Positions 7,963 to 16,883 of a stretch of 55,087 nucleotides of DNA are shown here, in pieces. This DNA is from Thiohalospira sp051745535 (GTDB lineage Bacteria; Pseudomonadota; Gammaproteobacteria; Thiohalospirales; Thiohalospiraceae): NCBI GenBank assembly GCA_051745535.1, contig JBNJED010000003.1:1-55087 (forward strand), given 5' to 3'. A program made the position numbers and the translations under genes. The notes beneath the pieces were generated by a model. That model saw only the letters and a program-made list of their open reading frames with translations, made no database searches and had not been told where the DNA came from. Position 1 is the first letter of the stretch, and each line of letters starts with the position of its first letter.

Positions 7963-8313
7963 TCAGGAGGAGCCGGAAGAGGGGGCCTCGCCGCCGCTTT
8001 CGCCGCCGGCCTCCTCGGCCTCTAGCGCCTCGTCGATGCGCTCGGTAAGCCGGGCGATCCGCTCGCGGGTGTCGCTGCGCTCGCGGCTGTGCTGGTCGCG
8101 CTCGAGCAGGAGTTCGTTGGTGATGTTCAGGGCGGCGATGACGGCCACCCGGTCCACCCCGACGATGTTGCCGGCGTCGCGGATCTCGCGCATGCGATCG
8201 GATAGGTAACGCGCCGACGCCACGAGGCACTCCTTCTCGTCCTCGCGGCAGGCGACGCGGTATTCGCGATCGAGGATATTGACGGTGACCGGGACGGTCT
8301 CGGCGTCGGCCAT
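7963..8313 (-). CDS. zapA: Cell division protein ZapA
   Basis: ZapA bundles FtsZ protofilaments at the division ring. The 116-residue product has the N-terminal ZapA sheet/helix (VPVTVNILDREYRVACREDE, close to the family's 'V.I.G..Y.I.CP..E'), the helix LVASARYLSDRMREIRDAG, then a long coiled coil (VAVIAALNITNELLLERDQ) and a low-complexity Glu/Gly/Ser tail that is longer than usual. The start ATG 8311-8313 overlaps by one base the stop of a coiled-coil gene upstream (TAATG). The 6S RNA gene follows. This neighbourhood is the standard gammaproteobacterial one. Confidence 0.92.
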   Translation of the reverse strand: MADAETVPVTVNILDREYRVACREDEKECLVASARYLSDRMREIRDAGNIVGVDRVAVIAALNITNELLLERDQHSRERSDTRERIARLTERIDEALEAEEAGGESGGEAPSSGSS

Positions 8314-8519
8314 TACTCCTGCTCCATGGACTTGAGACGGGTGATCATGCCCTCCACCCGGGAGCGGGCCAGCTCGGTCTTCTCGATGAGCTGGGCCCGC
8401 TCGGTCATCAGGCTCTGCTGGTGCTCGCGCAGGGATCGGTTCTCCTCGCGCAGACGCTCCACCGTGCGCAGGAGCGTCTCCACGCGGGATTCCAGTTGCT
8501 TGATATCGACATCGTCCAT
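8313..8519 (-). CDS. ZapB-like coiled-coil protein (TIGR02449 family)
   Basis: This 68-residue protein is a single coiled coil with heptad-spaced Leu and many Glu/Arg (IKQLESRVETLLRTVERLRE). It matches the short family TIGR02449 found upstream of zapA in many gammaproteobacteria and resembles ZapB, which links ZapA to the chromosome terminus. It is translationally coupled to zapA through a one-base stop/start overlap, supporting a role in the division ring. The functional link is inferred from this context. Confidence 0.85.
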   Translation of the reverse strand: MDDVDIKQLESRVETLLRTVERLREENRSLREHQQSLMTERAQLIEKTELARSRVEGMITRLKSMEQE

Positions 8520-8588
8520 CGCGGCCCCGGCGCTGGTCCCGTCACTGATCGGGAGCCTACCGCACTATAGAGTCGGCACCCAGGGGGG

Positions 8589-9104
8589 TCAACGGCCCCG
8601 CGGCCGGCGGTGGTTCGCCAGCAGGGCGGTGAGTCGATGGGTCAGGAAGTACCCGCCCGCGGCCATGGGGATGGCGATCAGCAGGCTGCCCACCCCGGTG
8701 AAGAAGACCTCCTTCCCCACACCCTGGAGGAACCAGGCATCGGATGGCGGCAGCGGACCGGGCCATACGGCGACGGCGGCCATGCCCAGGGCGTGGAACC
8801 CCCAGTAGAGGGGCGCCATGGTGAAGGGGTTGCTCACCCAGGAGACGGCGAAGGCAGCGGGGAAGTTGCCGGCCACCAGGATGCAGGCCGCGATCATGAA
8901 GACGGTCTGGAAGCCCACGGTGGGGGTCAGGCCGACGAACAGCCCCACGGCCACCCCCCGGGCGATGGCCTCCGGATGGCTGCGCAGGCTGCCGGAGATC
9001 TCCAGCACGCGCTGCAGGCGGGGATGGGCCGCCAGCCAGCGGTGGCCCCGGCGCCGCAGGGCGCGGAAGCGGGCGCGCAGGGAGGTCACACGCAGGGAAG
9101 TCAC
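8589..9104 (-). CDS. DUF2062 membrane protein
   Basis: This 171-residue inner-membrane protein has the DUF2062 pattern: a basic N-terminus, then HPEAIARGVAVGLFVGLTPT followed by VGFQTVFMIAACILVAGN and the conserved WVSNPFTMAPLYW. Four membrane helices are predicted, at about residues 50-65, 68-85, 95-112 and 140-160. The family is widespread and its biochemical role is unknown; it sometimes appears fused or adjacent to envelope glycosyltransferases. The gene stands alone on the minus strand about 290 bases from the divergent 113-residue gene. Confidence 0.85.
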   Translation of the reverse strand: MTSLRVTSLRARFRALRRRGHRWLAAHPRLQRVLEISGSLRSHPEAIARGVAVGLFVGLTPTVGFQTVFMIAACILVAGNFPAAFAVSWVSNPFTMAPLYWGFHALGMAAVAVWPGPLPPSDAWFLQGVGKEVFFTGVGSLLIAIPMAAGGYFLTHRLTALLANHRRPRGR

Positions 9105-9393
9105 GATGACCCACTCCGCATCGCTTTTGTGGCACTACGGCACACCAGGTCCCCCGCTCCTGGGCGGGCGCGGCGCGGGTCGGTTGGGGCTGCCGGTCTC
9201 CGATTCATGGGCGCGTTCGGTCTGATGGGGTCTCGTTGGCCTCCCGGGCAATTATCGCCGTTCCAGGGCCCGGGAAACAGGTGGCAAGCACGCCTCGTGC
9301 CGGAATACCCACCAACCCCCCTTCCGGGGGCGGTTGGGCTGCCCCGGGGCGGGTGCTAGGATACAGGCCGAACCATTGCCGGGGTACGACAAC
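9105..9393. other. Divergent intergenic region, no gene seen
   Basis: This 289-base gap separates DUF2062 (minus) from the 113-residue gene (plus). It must hold divergent promoters, but no convincing -35/-10 pair or operator is visible. The short hairpin AACCCCCCTTCCGGGGGCGGTT lies near 9315-9336, and GCTAGGATACAGG near 9356-9368 could be a -10 region for the plus-strand gene. No small gene with a ribosome site is seen. Confidence 0.4.
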
Positions 9394-9735
9394 ATGGCGG
9401 AATATCAGCTCTCAGCCGAGGAGCTCGCCCGTCTCTCGGTGGATGACTACGAGGCGGAGAACCCCCTGCGGCCGGATGCGGTGATCCTCGAGGGGACGGC
9501 GCACAACGGCAAGCCGTGCCGCATGGTGGACAACACCGCCTCGGTCCCGGCCGACGAGCTCCAGGCGCTCTTCGATCGCCTCATTGCCGAGGAGACCTTC
9601 GGCATCAGCGGCACCTCCGTGAGTGGTGGCAGTACCATCCGCATCGGGGGGCCCCAGGGCACCCACATCCAGATCGGAGAGGACATCTACCGGATCGTCC
9701 TCTTCCCCTACGAGGCCCGCATCGAGCGCTTCTGA
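9394..9735 (+). CDS. Hypothetical protein, 113 residues
   Basis: I do not recognise this family. The start ATG 9394 gives MAEYQLSAEELARLSVDDYE, an acidic helical N-terminus, followed by a beta-rich middle and end with Gly-rich turns (SGTSVSGGSTIRIGGPQGTH) and a final strand IYRIVLFPYEARIERF. It is soluble, with no signal peptide and one Cys. The next gene, ygfB, starts one base after its stop, so it heads the ygfB-pepP-ubiH-ubiI operon. An accessory role in that operon is possible but unsupported. Confidence 0.7.
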   Translation: MAEYQLSAEELARLSVDDYEAENPLRPDAVILEGTAHNGKPCRMVDNTASVPADELQALFDRLIAEETFGISGTSVSGGSTIRIGGPQGTHIQIGEDIYRIVLFPYEARIERF

Positions 9736-9736
9736 C

Positions 9737-10315
9737 ATGACCGAAGAGACCGCCGCCACCTACGACGAGGTCCAGGACGCCCTGCGCCGCCTGGAACTCG
9801 ATTCCCACCCCGCCGAGGTCCAGGGGCGGCTCTGCGGCCGGACCTGCGCCGCCGGCGACCAGGAGTTCGACGCCTGGCTGGCCGCACTGGCGCCGGAATA
9901 CGACTCGAACAACGCCCTGGCCCGGGAGGCACTGGAGCCGCTCCGGCGCCTGCACAAGGCCACGCGACTGCAGCTCAACGACCCCAACATGCGCTTCGAG
10001 CCCCTGCTGCCGCCGGACTCCGTGGCCCTGGCCGCCCGGGTCGAGGCCCTGGGGGACTGGTGCCTGGGCTTCCTGGAGGGCATGGCCGAGGGCGGGATCC
10101 GCGACGTGGACGGCCTGCCCGGGGACGCCGCCGAGGTGGCCCGGGACCTGGTGGAGCTCAGCCAGGCCGGCTCCTTCGAGCTGGATGGCGGCGAGGAGGA
10201 CGAGGACGCCTATGTGGAGCTGGTGGAGTACCTGCGCACCGCGACCCTGCTGGTCATGGAGGAGCTCCAGCCCACCTCGGCGCCGCCGCTGGGCGGCGGC
10301 GCCACCTTCCACTAG
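9737..10315 (+). CDS. ygfB: YgfB/YecA-family (UPF0149) protein
   Basis: This 192-residue helical protein matches UPF0149: AAEVQGRLCGRTCAAGD-type N-terminus (here HPAEVQGRLCGRTCA), the central LEPLRRLHKATRLQLNDPNM with MRFEPLLPPD, and the signature WCLGFLEGMAEGG. It ends in acidic residues and a GGGATFH tail. In gammaproteobacteria ygfB precedes pepP and ubiH, exactly as here. In Pseudomonas the YgfB homologue modulates antibiotic-resistance gene expression; whether that extends to this organism is unknown. Start ATG 9737 lies one base after the preceding stop. Confidence 0.88.
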   Translation: MTEETAATYDEVQDALRRLELDSHPAEVQGRLCGRTCAAGDQEFDAWLAALAPEYDSNNALAREALEPLRRLHKATRLQLNDPNMRFEPLLPPDSVALAARVEALGDWCLGFLEGMAEGGIRDVDGLPGDAAEVARDLVELSQAGSFELDGGEEDEDAYVELVEYLRTATLLVMEELQPTSAPPLGGGATFH

Positions 10316-10324
10316 GAGGTTCGA

Positions 10325-11629
10325 GTGAGCGACCCCTTCGCGCAGCGCCGCCAGCGCCTCCGGGAGGCCATGGGGGAGGACGGCATCGCCATCCTGCCCA
10401 CCGCCCCGGAGCGCCAGCGCAATCGCGACGTCGACTACCCCTACCGGCCCGACTCCGACTTCCACTACCTCACCGGCTTCCCGGAGCCGGAGGCGGTGAT
10501 GGTCCTGGCGCCGGGCCGGCCCCACGGCGAGTACCTCCTCTTCTGCCGCGAACGTGACCCGGACAAGGAGACCTGGGAGGGGCGCCGCGCCGGCCAGGAG
10601 GGGGCGGTGGCGCGCTACGGCGCCGACGACTCCTTCCCCATCGGCGACCTGGACGACATCCTCCCCGGCCTGCTGGAGAACCGCGCCCGGGTCTACTGCA
10701 CCATGGGCCTGGACGCCGAGTTCGATACCAAGCTCATCGGCTGGATCAACCGCCTGCGCGAGCGCAGCCGCGCCGGGATCCACACCCCCGGCGAGTTCGT
10801 CGCCCTGGACCACATCCTCCACGAGATGCGCCTCTACAAGGGGCCGGAGGAGGTGGCGCACATGCGCACCGCCGCCCGGATCTCCGCCGAGGCCCACCGC
10901 CGCGCCATGCAGGCCTGCCGCCCGGGGATGATGGAGTACGCCCTGGAGGCGGAGTACCAGTACGTCTTCCGGCGCGAGGGGTGCAGCGCGCCGGCCTATC
11001 CGCCCATCGTCGGCGGCGGCGCCAACGGCTGCATCCTCCACTACACCGAGAACGAGGCCGAGCTCCAGGACGGCGATCTGGTGCTGGTGGACGCCGGCGG
11101 CGAGTACGCCGGCTACGCCGCCGACATCACCCGGACCTTCCCGGTGAACGGCCGCTTCTCCCCCCTCCAGCGCGAGGTCTACGACATCGTACTGGCCGCC
11201 CAGCACGCCGCCATCGAGGCGGTGCGGCCGGGCAACCACTGGGACCACCCCCACCAGGCGGCCCTGCGCGTCCTGGTCCAGGGGCTGGTGGACCTGGGCG
11301 CGCTCGCCGGCGAGGTGGACCACCTCATCGAGACCGGCGCCTTCAAGCCCTTCTTCATGCACCGCACCGGCCACTGGCTGGGGCGGGACGTCCACGACGT
11401 CGGCGACTACAAGATCGGCGAGGAGTGGCGGGAGCTGGAGCCGGGCATGGCGCTCACCGTGGAGCCGGGGCTCTACTTCGCGCCCGGTGGCCAGGCCCCG
11501 GAGCGGCTCCAGGGGATCGGCATCCGCATCGAGGACGACGTGGTGGTGACCACCGCCGGCTGCGAGGTCCTCACCGCGGATGTACCCTCGGACCCCGACG
11601 CCATCGAGGAGCTCATGGCGCATGAGTGA
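10325..11629 (+). CDS. pepP: Xaa-Pro aminopeptidase
   Basis: PepP removes N-terminal residues preceding proline. The 434-residue product has an N-terminal creatinase-like domain (residues 1-170, YRPDSDFHYLTGFPEPEAVM) and a C-terminal pita-bread metallopeptidase domain. The five di-metal ligands are visible: Asp in LVLVDAGGEYAGYAADITRT (two Asp), His in HRTGHWLGRDVHDVGDYK, Glu in MALTVEPGLYF and Glu in GIGIRIEDDVVV. It starts at GTG 10325 behind AGGAGGTTCGA. The length is normal. The downstream ubiH start overlaps its end by 8 bases. Confidence 0.95.
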   Translation: MSDPFAQRRQRLREAMGEDGIAILPTAPERQRNRDVDYPYRPDSDFHYLTGFPEPEAVMVLAPGRPHGEYLLFCRERDPDKETWEGRRAGQEGAVARYGADDSFPIGDLDDILPGLLENRARVYCTMGLDAEFDTKLIGWINRLRERSRAGIHTPGEFVALDHILHEMRLYKGPEEVAHMRTAARISAEAHRRAMQACRPGMMEYALEAEYQYVFRREGCSAPAYPPIVGGGANGCILHYTENEAELQDGDLVLVDAGGEYAGYAADITRTFPVNGRFSPLQREVYDIVLAAQHAAIEAVRPGNHWDHPHQAALRVLVQGLVDLGALAGEVDHLIETGAFKPFFMHRTGHWLGRDVHDVGDYKIGEEWRELEPGMALTVEPGLYFAPGGQAPERLQGIGIRIEDDVVVTTAGCEVLTADVPSDPDAIEELMAHE

Positions 11630-12845
11630 GGCCTTCGACATCGCCATCGTCGGCGCCGGCCCGGTGGGGGCGGGGCTCGCCCTCGCCCTGGACGGGGCCG
11701 GCTACCGGGTGGCGGTGATCGAGGCGGCGCCGCCGGCCGAGGATGCCCGCTCCACCTTCGATGCGCGCAGTCTGGCCCTGGCCTGGGCCTCCCGCCAGGT
11801 CCTGGCGACCATCGACCCGGCCCTCTGGGACGAGATCGAGGCCGGGGCGGCGCCCATCCATCGCATTCACGTCTCCGACCGCGGCCGGCCCGGCTTCGCC
11901 CGGCTGGACCGCGACGACGAGCAGGTCCCCGCCCTGGGCTACGTGGTGGAGAACCGTCTGCTGGGCCGGGCGCTGCACGCCGCCCTGGACCGCTCCGGCG
12001 TCACGCTCTTCTGCCCCGCCCGGGTCACCGCCGTGGACCGCTCACCGCGCCGGGCGCGGGTGCTGGCCGAGGGGCCGGAGGGCGGGGTCGACCTCACCGC
12101 CTCATTGCTGGTGGCCGCCGACGGCGGCAACTCCGCCGTGCGCGAGGGGGCCGGCATCGGCACCCACCGGGTGGACTACGGCCAGACCGCGATCATCGCC
12201 AACGTCGCCCCGGCCCTGGATCCCGGCACCACCGCCTGGGAACGCTTCACCGAGACCGGCCCCCTGGCCCTGCTGCCCCTTACCGAGGGGCGCTGCTCCC
12301 TGGTCTGGACCTGTCGCAAGGGCGAAGAGGAGGAGCTGCTGGGGCTGGACGATGCGGCCTTCCTGCAGCGGCTGGAGGGGCGCTTCGGCGGCCGCCTGGG
12401 CGGCTTCACCGCCGTGGGCGAGCGCCACGCCTACCCCCTGGGCCTGCAGTACGCCGAGCGCTTCACCGACCGGCGGCTGGCGGTCATCGGCAATGCCGCC
12501 CACGTCCTCCACCCCGTGGCCGGGCAGGGCTACAATCTGGGTCTGCGGGACGCCGCCGTCCTCGCGGAGGTCCTCGCCGACGCCCGGCGCGCCGGCCGGG
12601 ACCCCGGTGACGAGGCCCTGCTGACCGACTACGCCCGGCGCCGCCGGGCCGATTACGCCCGCACCACCGCCTTTACCGACGGCCTGGTGCGGACCTTCTC
12701 CAACGCCGTGGCCCCGGTGGCGGTGCTGCGGGCGGCGGGCCTGGTGGCCCTGGACCGCCTGCCGCCGGCCCGGCACGCCCTGGCCCGCCAGGCCATGGGG
12801 CTGGGCGGCCGGGTGTCGCGGCTGGCCCGGGGGCTGGCGCCATGA
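11622..12845 (+). CDS. ubiH: 2-octaprenyl-6-methoxyphenyl hydroxylase (UbiH)
   Basis: This FAD-dependent monooxygenase acts in ring hydroxylation of ubiquinone precursors. It has the N-terminal dinucleotide-binding motif FDIAIVGAGPVGAGLALAL, the middle DG motif (LLVAADGGNSAVRE) and the C-terminal flavin motif IGNAAHVLHPVAGQGYNLGL. The 'GNAAH' form, rather than GDAAH, is typical of UbiH and helps distinguish it from its neighbour UbiI. Length 407 residues, normal. Its start overlaps pepP and its stop overlaps ubiI (ATGA), giving a tightly coupled pepP-ubiH-ubiI unit. Confidence 0.9.
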   Translation: MSEAFDIAIVGAGPVGAGLALALDGAGYRVAVIEAAPPAEDARSTFDARSLALAWASRQVLATIDPALWDEIEAGAAPIHRIHVSDRGRPGFARLDRDDEQVPALGYVVENRLLGRALHAALDRSGVTLFCPARVTAVDRSPRRARVLAEGPEGGVDLTASLLVAADGGNSAVREGAGIGTHRVDYGQTAIIANVAPALDPGTTAWERFTETGPLALLPLTEGRCSLVWTCRKGEEEELLGLDDAAFLQRLEGRFGGRLGGFTAVGERHAYPLGLQYAERFTDRRLAVIGNAAHVLHPVAGQGYNLGLRDAAVLAEVLADARRAGRDPGDEALLTDYARRRRADYARTTAFTDGLVRTFSNAVAPVAVLRAAGLVALDRLPPARHALARQAMGLGGRVSRLARGLAP

Positions 12846-14074
12846 GGACCGAGGACCACACCTTCGACGTGATCATCGTCGGCGGCGGCATGGTGGGGCT
12901 GACCCTGGCCGCCGCCCTGGGCCATACCTCACTGCGGGTGGCCGTGGTCGACCGCACCGAGCCGGACCCGGCCGCGGGGTCCGGCGAGTGGGACCAGCGC
13001 GTCTCCGCCATCACCGTCGCCTCCCGCCGGATCCTGGACAATGTCGGCGCCTGGGAGGGCATCGCCGCCCGCCGGGTGAGCCCCTTCCGGGAGATGGATG
13101 TCCGCGACGCCAGCGGCCCCGGCCATATCCACTTCGACGCCGCCGACCTGGGCGAGCCGCTGCTCGGCCATATCGTCGAGAACGGCGTCATCCGCACCGC
13201 GCTGTACGACGTGGTCGCGGGGCTGCCCAACGTCCGCCTCTATGCGCCGGCCGAGATCCGCCGCATGGGCTGGGACTCCGACCACATGTACCTGCGCCTG
13301 GAGGACGACCGGCTACTGGCCGGCGGGCTGATGGTGGGTGCCGACGGCGGCCGCTCCTGGGTGCGGGATCAGGCCGGGATCACCACCCGGGGCTGGGAGT
13401 ACGGCCAGACCGCCGTGGTCGCCACCGTGCGCACCGCCGAGCCCCACCGGGAGACGGCGTGGCAGCGCTTCCTCCCCGAGGGGCCGCTGGCCTTCCTGCC
13501 CCTGGCCGACGGCCGCTGCTCCATCGTCTGGTCCACCACCCCGGAGCGCGCCGAGGAGCTCACGGCCATGGAGGCCGAGGCCTTCTGCTCCGAGCTGGGG
13601 GAGGCCTTCGACTACCTCCTGGGGCCGGTGGAGGAGACCGGCCCGCGGGCGAGCTTCCCCCTGCGGCTGCTCCACGCCAACGCCTACGTCCGGCCCCGGC
13701 TGGCCCTGGTGGGGGATGCCGCCCACACCATCCACCCCCTGGCCGGCCAGGGGGTCAATCTGGGGCTGGCGGACGCCGCCACCCTGGCGGAGACCCTGCT
13801 GGAGGCGGTGGAGCAGCGCCGGGGCATCGGCTCCATCCCGGTGCTGCGCCGCTACGAGCGTCGCCGCAAGGCGGATAACGTGGCCATGATGGGGGCGATG
13901 GACGGCTTCAAGCGGCTCTTCGGCAGCGAGCTGGCGCCCCTGCGCTGGATGCGCAATATCGGTCTCAACCTCACCCACACCGTCCTGCCGGTGAAGAACG
14001 GCCTCATGCGCCACGCCATGGGCCTTACCGGCGACCTCCCGGAACTCGCCCGCCGCGACCCCGAGCGGCGCTAG
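12842..14074 (+). CDS. ubiI: 2-octaprenylphenol hydroxylase (UbiI/VisC family)
   Basis: This 410-residue paralogue of UbiH carries the same three FAD motifs: DVIIVGGGMVGLTLAAAL at the N-terminus, LMVGADGGRSWVRDQAGI in the middle and LVGDAAHTIHPLAGQGVNLG near residue 300. UbiI performs the C5 hydroxylation of the ubiquinone ring. Position directly after ubiH with a 4-base overlap is the usual arrangement. The UbiI versus UbiF/UbiM choice rests on context and the GDAAHTIHPLAGQG pattern, so the exact hydroxylation position is less certain than the family. Confidence 0.85.
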   Translation: MRTEDHTFDVIIVGGGMVGLTLAAALGHTSLRVAVVDRTEPDPAAGSGEWDQRVSAITVASRRILDNVGAWEGIAARRVSPFREMDVRDASGPGHIHFDAADLGEPLLGHIVENGVIRTALYDVVAGLPNVRLYAPAEIRRMGWDSDHMYLRLEDDRLLAGGLMVGADGGRSWVRDQAGITTRGWEYGQTAVVATVRTAEPHRETAWQRFLPEGPLAFLPLADGRCSIVWSTTPERAEELTAMEAEAFCSELGEAFDYLLGPVEETGPRASFPLRLLHANAYVRPRLALVGDAAHTIHPLAGQGVNLGLADAATLAETLLEAVEQRRGIGSIPVLRRYERRRKADNVAMMGAMDGFKRLFGSELAPLRWMRNIGLNLTHTVLPVKNGLMRHAMGLTGDLPELARRDPERR

Positions 14075-14098
14075 GCCCCCGGAGACCCGAACGCTTCC

Positions 14099-15187
14099 CT
14101 AATCCGGGCCTTCCGGCGTCTCCTCCACGGCGCAGGCCGGCCCGCCGTCCCGGGGGAAGAGGACCAGGTGGTCCAGATCGGGGCGGACGGTGACCCGCGT
14201 GCCCACGGCGTAGGCGTGGTGGCTGGGCGCCAGGCTCAGCAGCCGGGAGCCGCTGGGCAGGCGGAGGGTGTAGAGGTAGTCCGCCCCGCGGAAGACCCGC
14301 TCCTCCACCTGGGCGGTGCCCTGGCCGTCGGGGTCGAGGATGATGTCGTCGGGCCGCACCAGGATATCCACCTGGCGTCCCATGGGGCAGTCCGACGGCA
14401 CCGCCCCCTCCAGCAGCCCCAGCTCCGTCTCCACCTTGCCGTGGGCGAGGACCGTCCCCGGCAGGCGCACCCCCAGGCCGACGAAGTCGGCCACGAAGGG
14501 GGTCGCCGGGCGGTGGTAGAGGTTGTACGGCGTATCCCACTGGCAGAGCGCCCCGCCGGACATGACGCCCACGCGGTCGGCCATGGCGAAGGCCTCCGTC
14601 TGGTCGTGGGTCACCAGCAGGGCCGTGATCCCCGCCGCCTGGAGGATCCCGCGCAGCTCCCGGGGCAGCTGCTCGCGCAGCGCCACGTCCAGGCTGGAGA
14701 AGGGCTCGTCCAGCAGCAGGATGGCCGGCTCCGGCGCCAGGGCGCGGGCGATGGCCACCCGCTGCTGCTGGCCGCCGGAGAGGTGGTGGGGGTAGCGCGG
14801 CCCGGCGCCGGGCAGGCCCACCAGCGCCAGCAGCTCGTCCACCCGTTCGCGGCGCCTGGCCGCGCCCCGGGGCAGGCCGAAGGCGATGTTGTCGGCCACG
14901 GAGAGGTGGGGGAAGAGCGCCAGGTCCTGGAAGACCATACCCACGCGGCGCTGCTCCGGCGGGATGCTGGCGGCGGGGCCGGCGACCTCCCGTCCCTGGA
15001 GGAGGACCCGGCCGGCATCGGGCCGCTCGAAGCCGGCGATGGTGCGCAGGGCCGTGGTCTTGCCGCACCCGCTGGGCCCCAGCAGGCAGCCGATGGTGCC
15101 GGCCTCCATCCCCAGGGAGACGTCGGCCACGGCGGTGTGATCGCCGTAGCGGACGGTGAGCCCCTCCAGTCGCAGCGCCTCAGCCAT
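14099..15187 (-). CDS. fbpC: Fe(III) ABC transporter, ATP-binding protein
   Basis: This 362-residue ATPase powers periplasmic ferric-ion uptake. The motifs are complete: Walker A LLGPSGCGKTTALRTIAG, signature LSGGQQQRVAIARALA, Walker B ILLLDEPFSSLD and the switch LLVTHDQTEAFAMADRVGV, followed by a C-terminal TOBE-like regulatory region (residues 235-350) typical of the FbpC/CysA group. It is the last gene of the fbpA-fbpB-fbpC operon and overlaps fbpB by 8 bases. The upstream Fur-like box and a FutA/FbpA-type binding protein support iron as substrate rather than sulfate or thiamine. Confidence 0.9.
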   Translation of the reverse strand: MAEALRLEGLTVRYGDHTAVADVSLGMEAGTIGCLLGPSGCGKTTALRTIAGFERPDAGRVLLQGREVAGPAASIPPEQRRVGMVFQDLALFPHLSVADNIAFGLPRGAARRRERVDELLALVGLPGAGPRYPHHLSGGQQQRVAIARALAPEPAILLLDEPFSSLDVALREQLPRELRGILQAAGITALLVTHDQTEAFAMADRVGVMSGGALCQWDTPYNLYHRPATPFVADFVGLGVRLPGTVLAHGKVETELGLLEGAVPSDCPMGRQVDILVRPDDIILDPDGQGTAQVEERVFRGADYLYTLRLPSGSRLLSLAPSHHAYAVGTRVTVRPDLDHLVLFPRDGGPACAVEETPEGPD

Positions 15188-16883
15188 GGTCGCGCGCCCG
15201 GGTGATGGAACGGCTGAGCAGGATCACCGGGATGAGCCCGGCGGCGACGATGGTCAGCGCCGGCGGCGCCGCCTCGCGCAGGCGCTCGTCCGAGGCCAGC
15301 TCGAAGGCGCGCACCGCCAGGGTGTTGAAGTCGAAGGGGCGGAGCACCAGCGTTGCCGGCAGCTCCTTGAGTACGTCCACGAAGACCAGAAGCATGGCGG
15401 TGAGCAGGCTACCGCGAATCAGGGGCAGGTGCACCCGCCGCAGGGTCGCCAGGGGGCCGTGGCCCAGGGTCCGCGCCGCCTCGTCCATGCTCGCCCGGAC
15501 CCGGCCCAGGCCGGACTCCACGGTGTTCAGGGAGACGGCCAGGAAGCGCACCAGGTAGGCGAAGACCAGGGCCGCCAGGGTACCGCTCAGCAGCAGGCCG
15601 GTGCTCACGTCGAAGGTGGCGCGCATCCAGCCGTCCAGGGCGTTGTCGAAGGCGGCGAAGGGGATGACCACCCCCACGGCGATGACCGTCCCCGGCACGG
15701 CGTAGCCCATCCCGGCCACCCGCACCGCCGCCGCCGGCAGCCGCCCGGGCAGGAGTCGCTGGCCGTAGGCCAGGAAGAGGGCGAGCACCAGGGCCAGGCC
15801 GGCGGTGAGTGCCGCCAGCCCCACGGAGCGCCCGGCCAGGGTGGCGAAGCCGTGGTCCACGGTCCCGGCCACCTCCAGGCTCCAGGCCAGGAGCTGCCCG
15901 GCGGGGACGAGGAAGCCCAGGGCCAGCGGCACCAGGCAGGCCGCCACCGCCCCGGCGGCGCGCCAGCCGCTGAGCTCGAAGACCGGCGCCGGCTGCCAGG
16001 TGCCGTGGTGGTGGTACTGGGCGCCGCGCCGGGAGGCGCGCTCGAGGAGGATCACGGCGAAGACGAAGGCGAGGAGCAGGGCGGCCAGCTGGGCCGCGGC
16101 GGCGGCATCCCCCATGCCGAACCAGGTCCGGAAGATCCCGGTGGTGAAGGTGGAGACGCCGAAGTACTTCACCGTGCCATAGTCGGCCAGGGTCTCCATG
16201 AGCGCCAGGGAGAGGCCGCCGACGATGGCCGGCCGCGCCATGGGTAGCGCCACCCGGGCGAACATCCGCCACGGCCCCAGCCCCAGGGTGCGGGCGACGT
16301 TGAGGGCGCTGGCCGACTGCTCCAGGAAGCTGGCCCGGGCCAGGAGATAGACGTAGGGGTAGAGTACCAGGGTCAGCATCAGCGCCGCGCCGGTGCGGGA
16401 GCGGATCTCGGGGAAGGCGTAGGCGCCGACCTCCCAGCCGGTGATCGCCCGCAGCCCCGTCTGCACCGGCCCGGCGACGTCCAGCAGGCCGGTGTAGGTG
16501 TAGGCGATGATGTAGGCCGGCATGGCCAGGGGGAGCAGCAGCGCCCACTCGAACAGCCGCCGGCCGGGGAAGCGGCAGACAGCGCACAGCCAGGCGGTGC
16601 TGGTGCCGAGGAGGAAGGTCCCGACCCCGACCCCGAGCATGAGCAGCAGGGAGTTGGTGACATAGCCCGGCAGTACGGTGGCGGCCAGGTGGCCCCAGAT
16701 CCCGGTGTCGAAGCGCAGCAGGGAGACCACCACCACCGCTATCGGCAGGGCGAGCAGGGCGGCGACCAGCAGCAGCCCGGGCCGCCAGGCACGCACGAAG
16801 GCGGCCCCCCACCACGCCGTGCGGGGGGCCGCCCGAGCGGCGGAGTCGCCCTCCGCCGGAAGGGGAGTGGGGCCTAGCGCCAC
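15180..16883 (-). CDS. fbpB: Fe(III) ABC transporter, permease
   Basis: This 567-residue permease is a fused double module, with about 12 membrane helices, as in FbpB/AfuB/SfuB. Two EAA loops that dock on the ATPase are visible, near LNVARTLGLGPWRMFARVAL and near MDEAARTLGHGPLATLRRVH, one per half. The start is GTG 16883, overlapping the end of the binding-protein gene by 10 bases. The second half ends with DVLKELPATLVLRPFDFNTL, a conserved feature of iron permeases of this family. Confidence 0.92.
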   Translation of the reverse strand: MALGPTPLPAEGDSAARAAPRTAWWGAAFVRAWRPGLLLVAALLALPIAVVVVSLLRFDTGIWGHLAATVLPGYVTNSLLLMLGVGVGTFLLGTSTAWLCAVCRFPGRRLFEWALLLPLAMPAYIIAYTYTGLLDVAGPVQTGLRAITGWEVGAYAFPEIRSRTGAALMLTLVLYPYVYLLARASFLEQSASALNVARTLGLGPWRMFARVALPMARPAIVGGLSLALMETLADYGTVKYFGVSTFTTGIFRTWFGMGDAAAAAQLAALLLAFVFAVILLERASRRGAQYHHHGTWQPAPVFELSGWRAAGAVAACLVPLALGFLVPAGQLLAWSLEVAGTVDHGFATLAGRSVGLAALTAGLALVLALFLAYGQRLLPGRLPAAAVRVAGMGYAVPGTVIAVGVVIPFAAFDNALDGWMRATFDVSTGLLLSGTLAALVFAYLVRFLAVSLNTVESGLGRVRASMDEAARTLGHGPLATLRRVHLPLIRGSLLTAMLLVFVDVLKELPATLVLRPFDFNTLAVRAFELASDERLREAAPPALTIVAAGLIPVILLSRSITRARDHG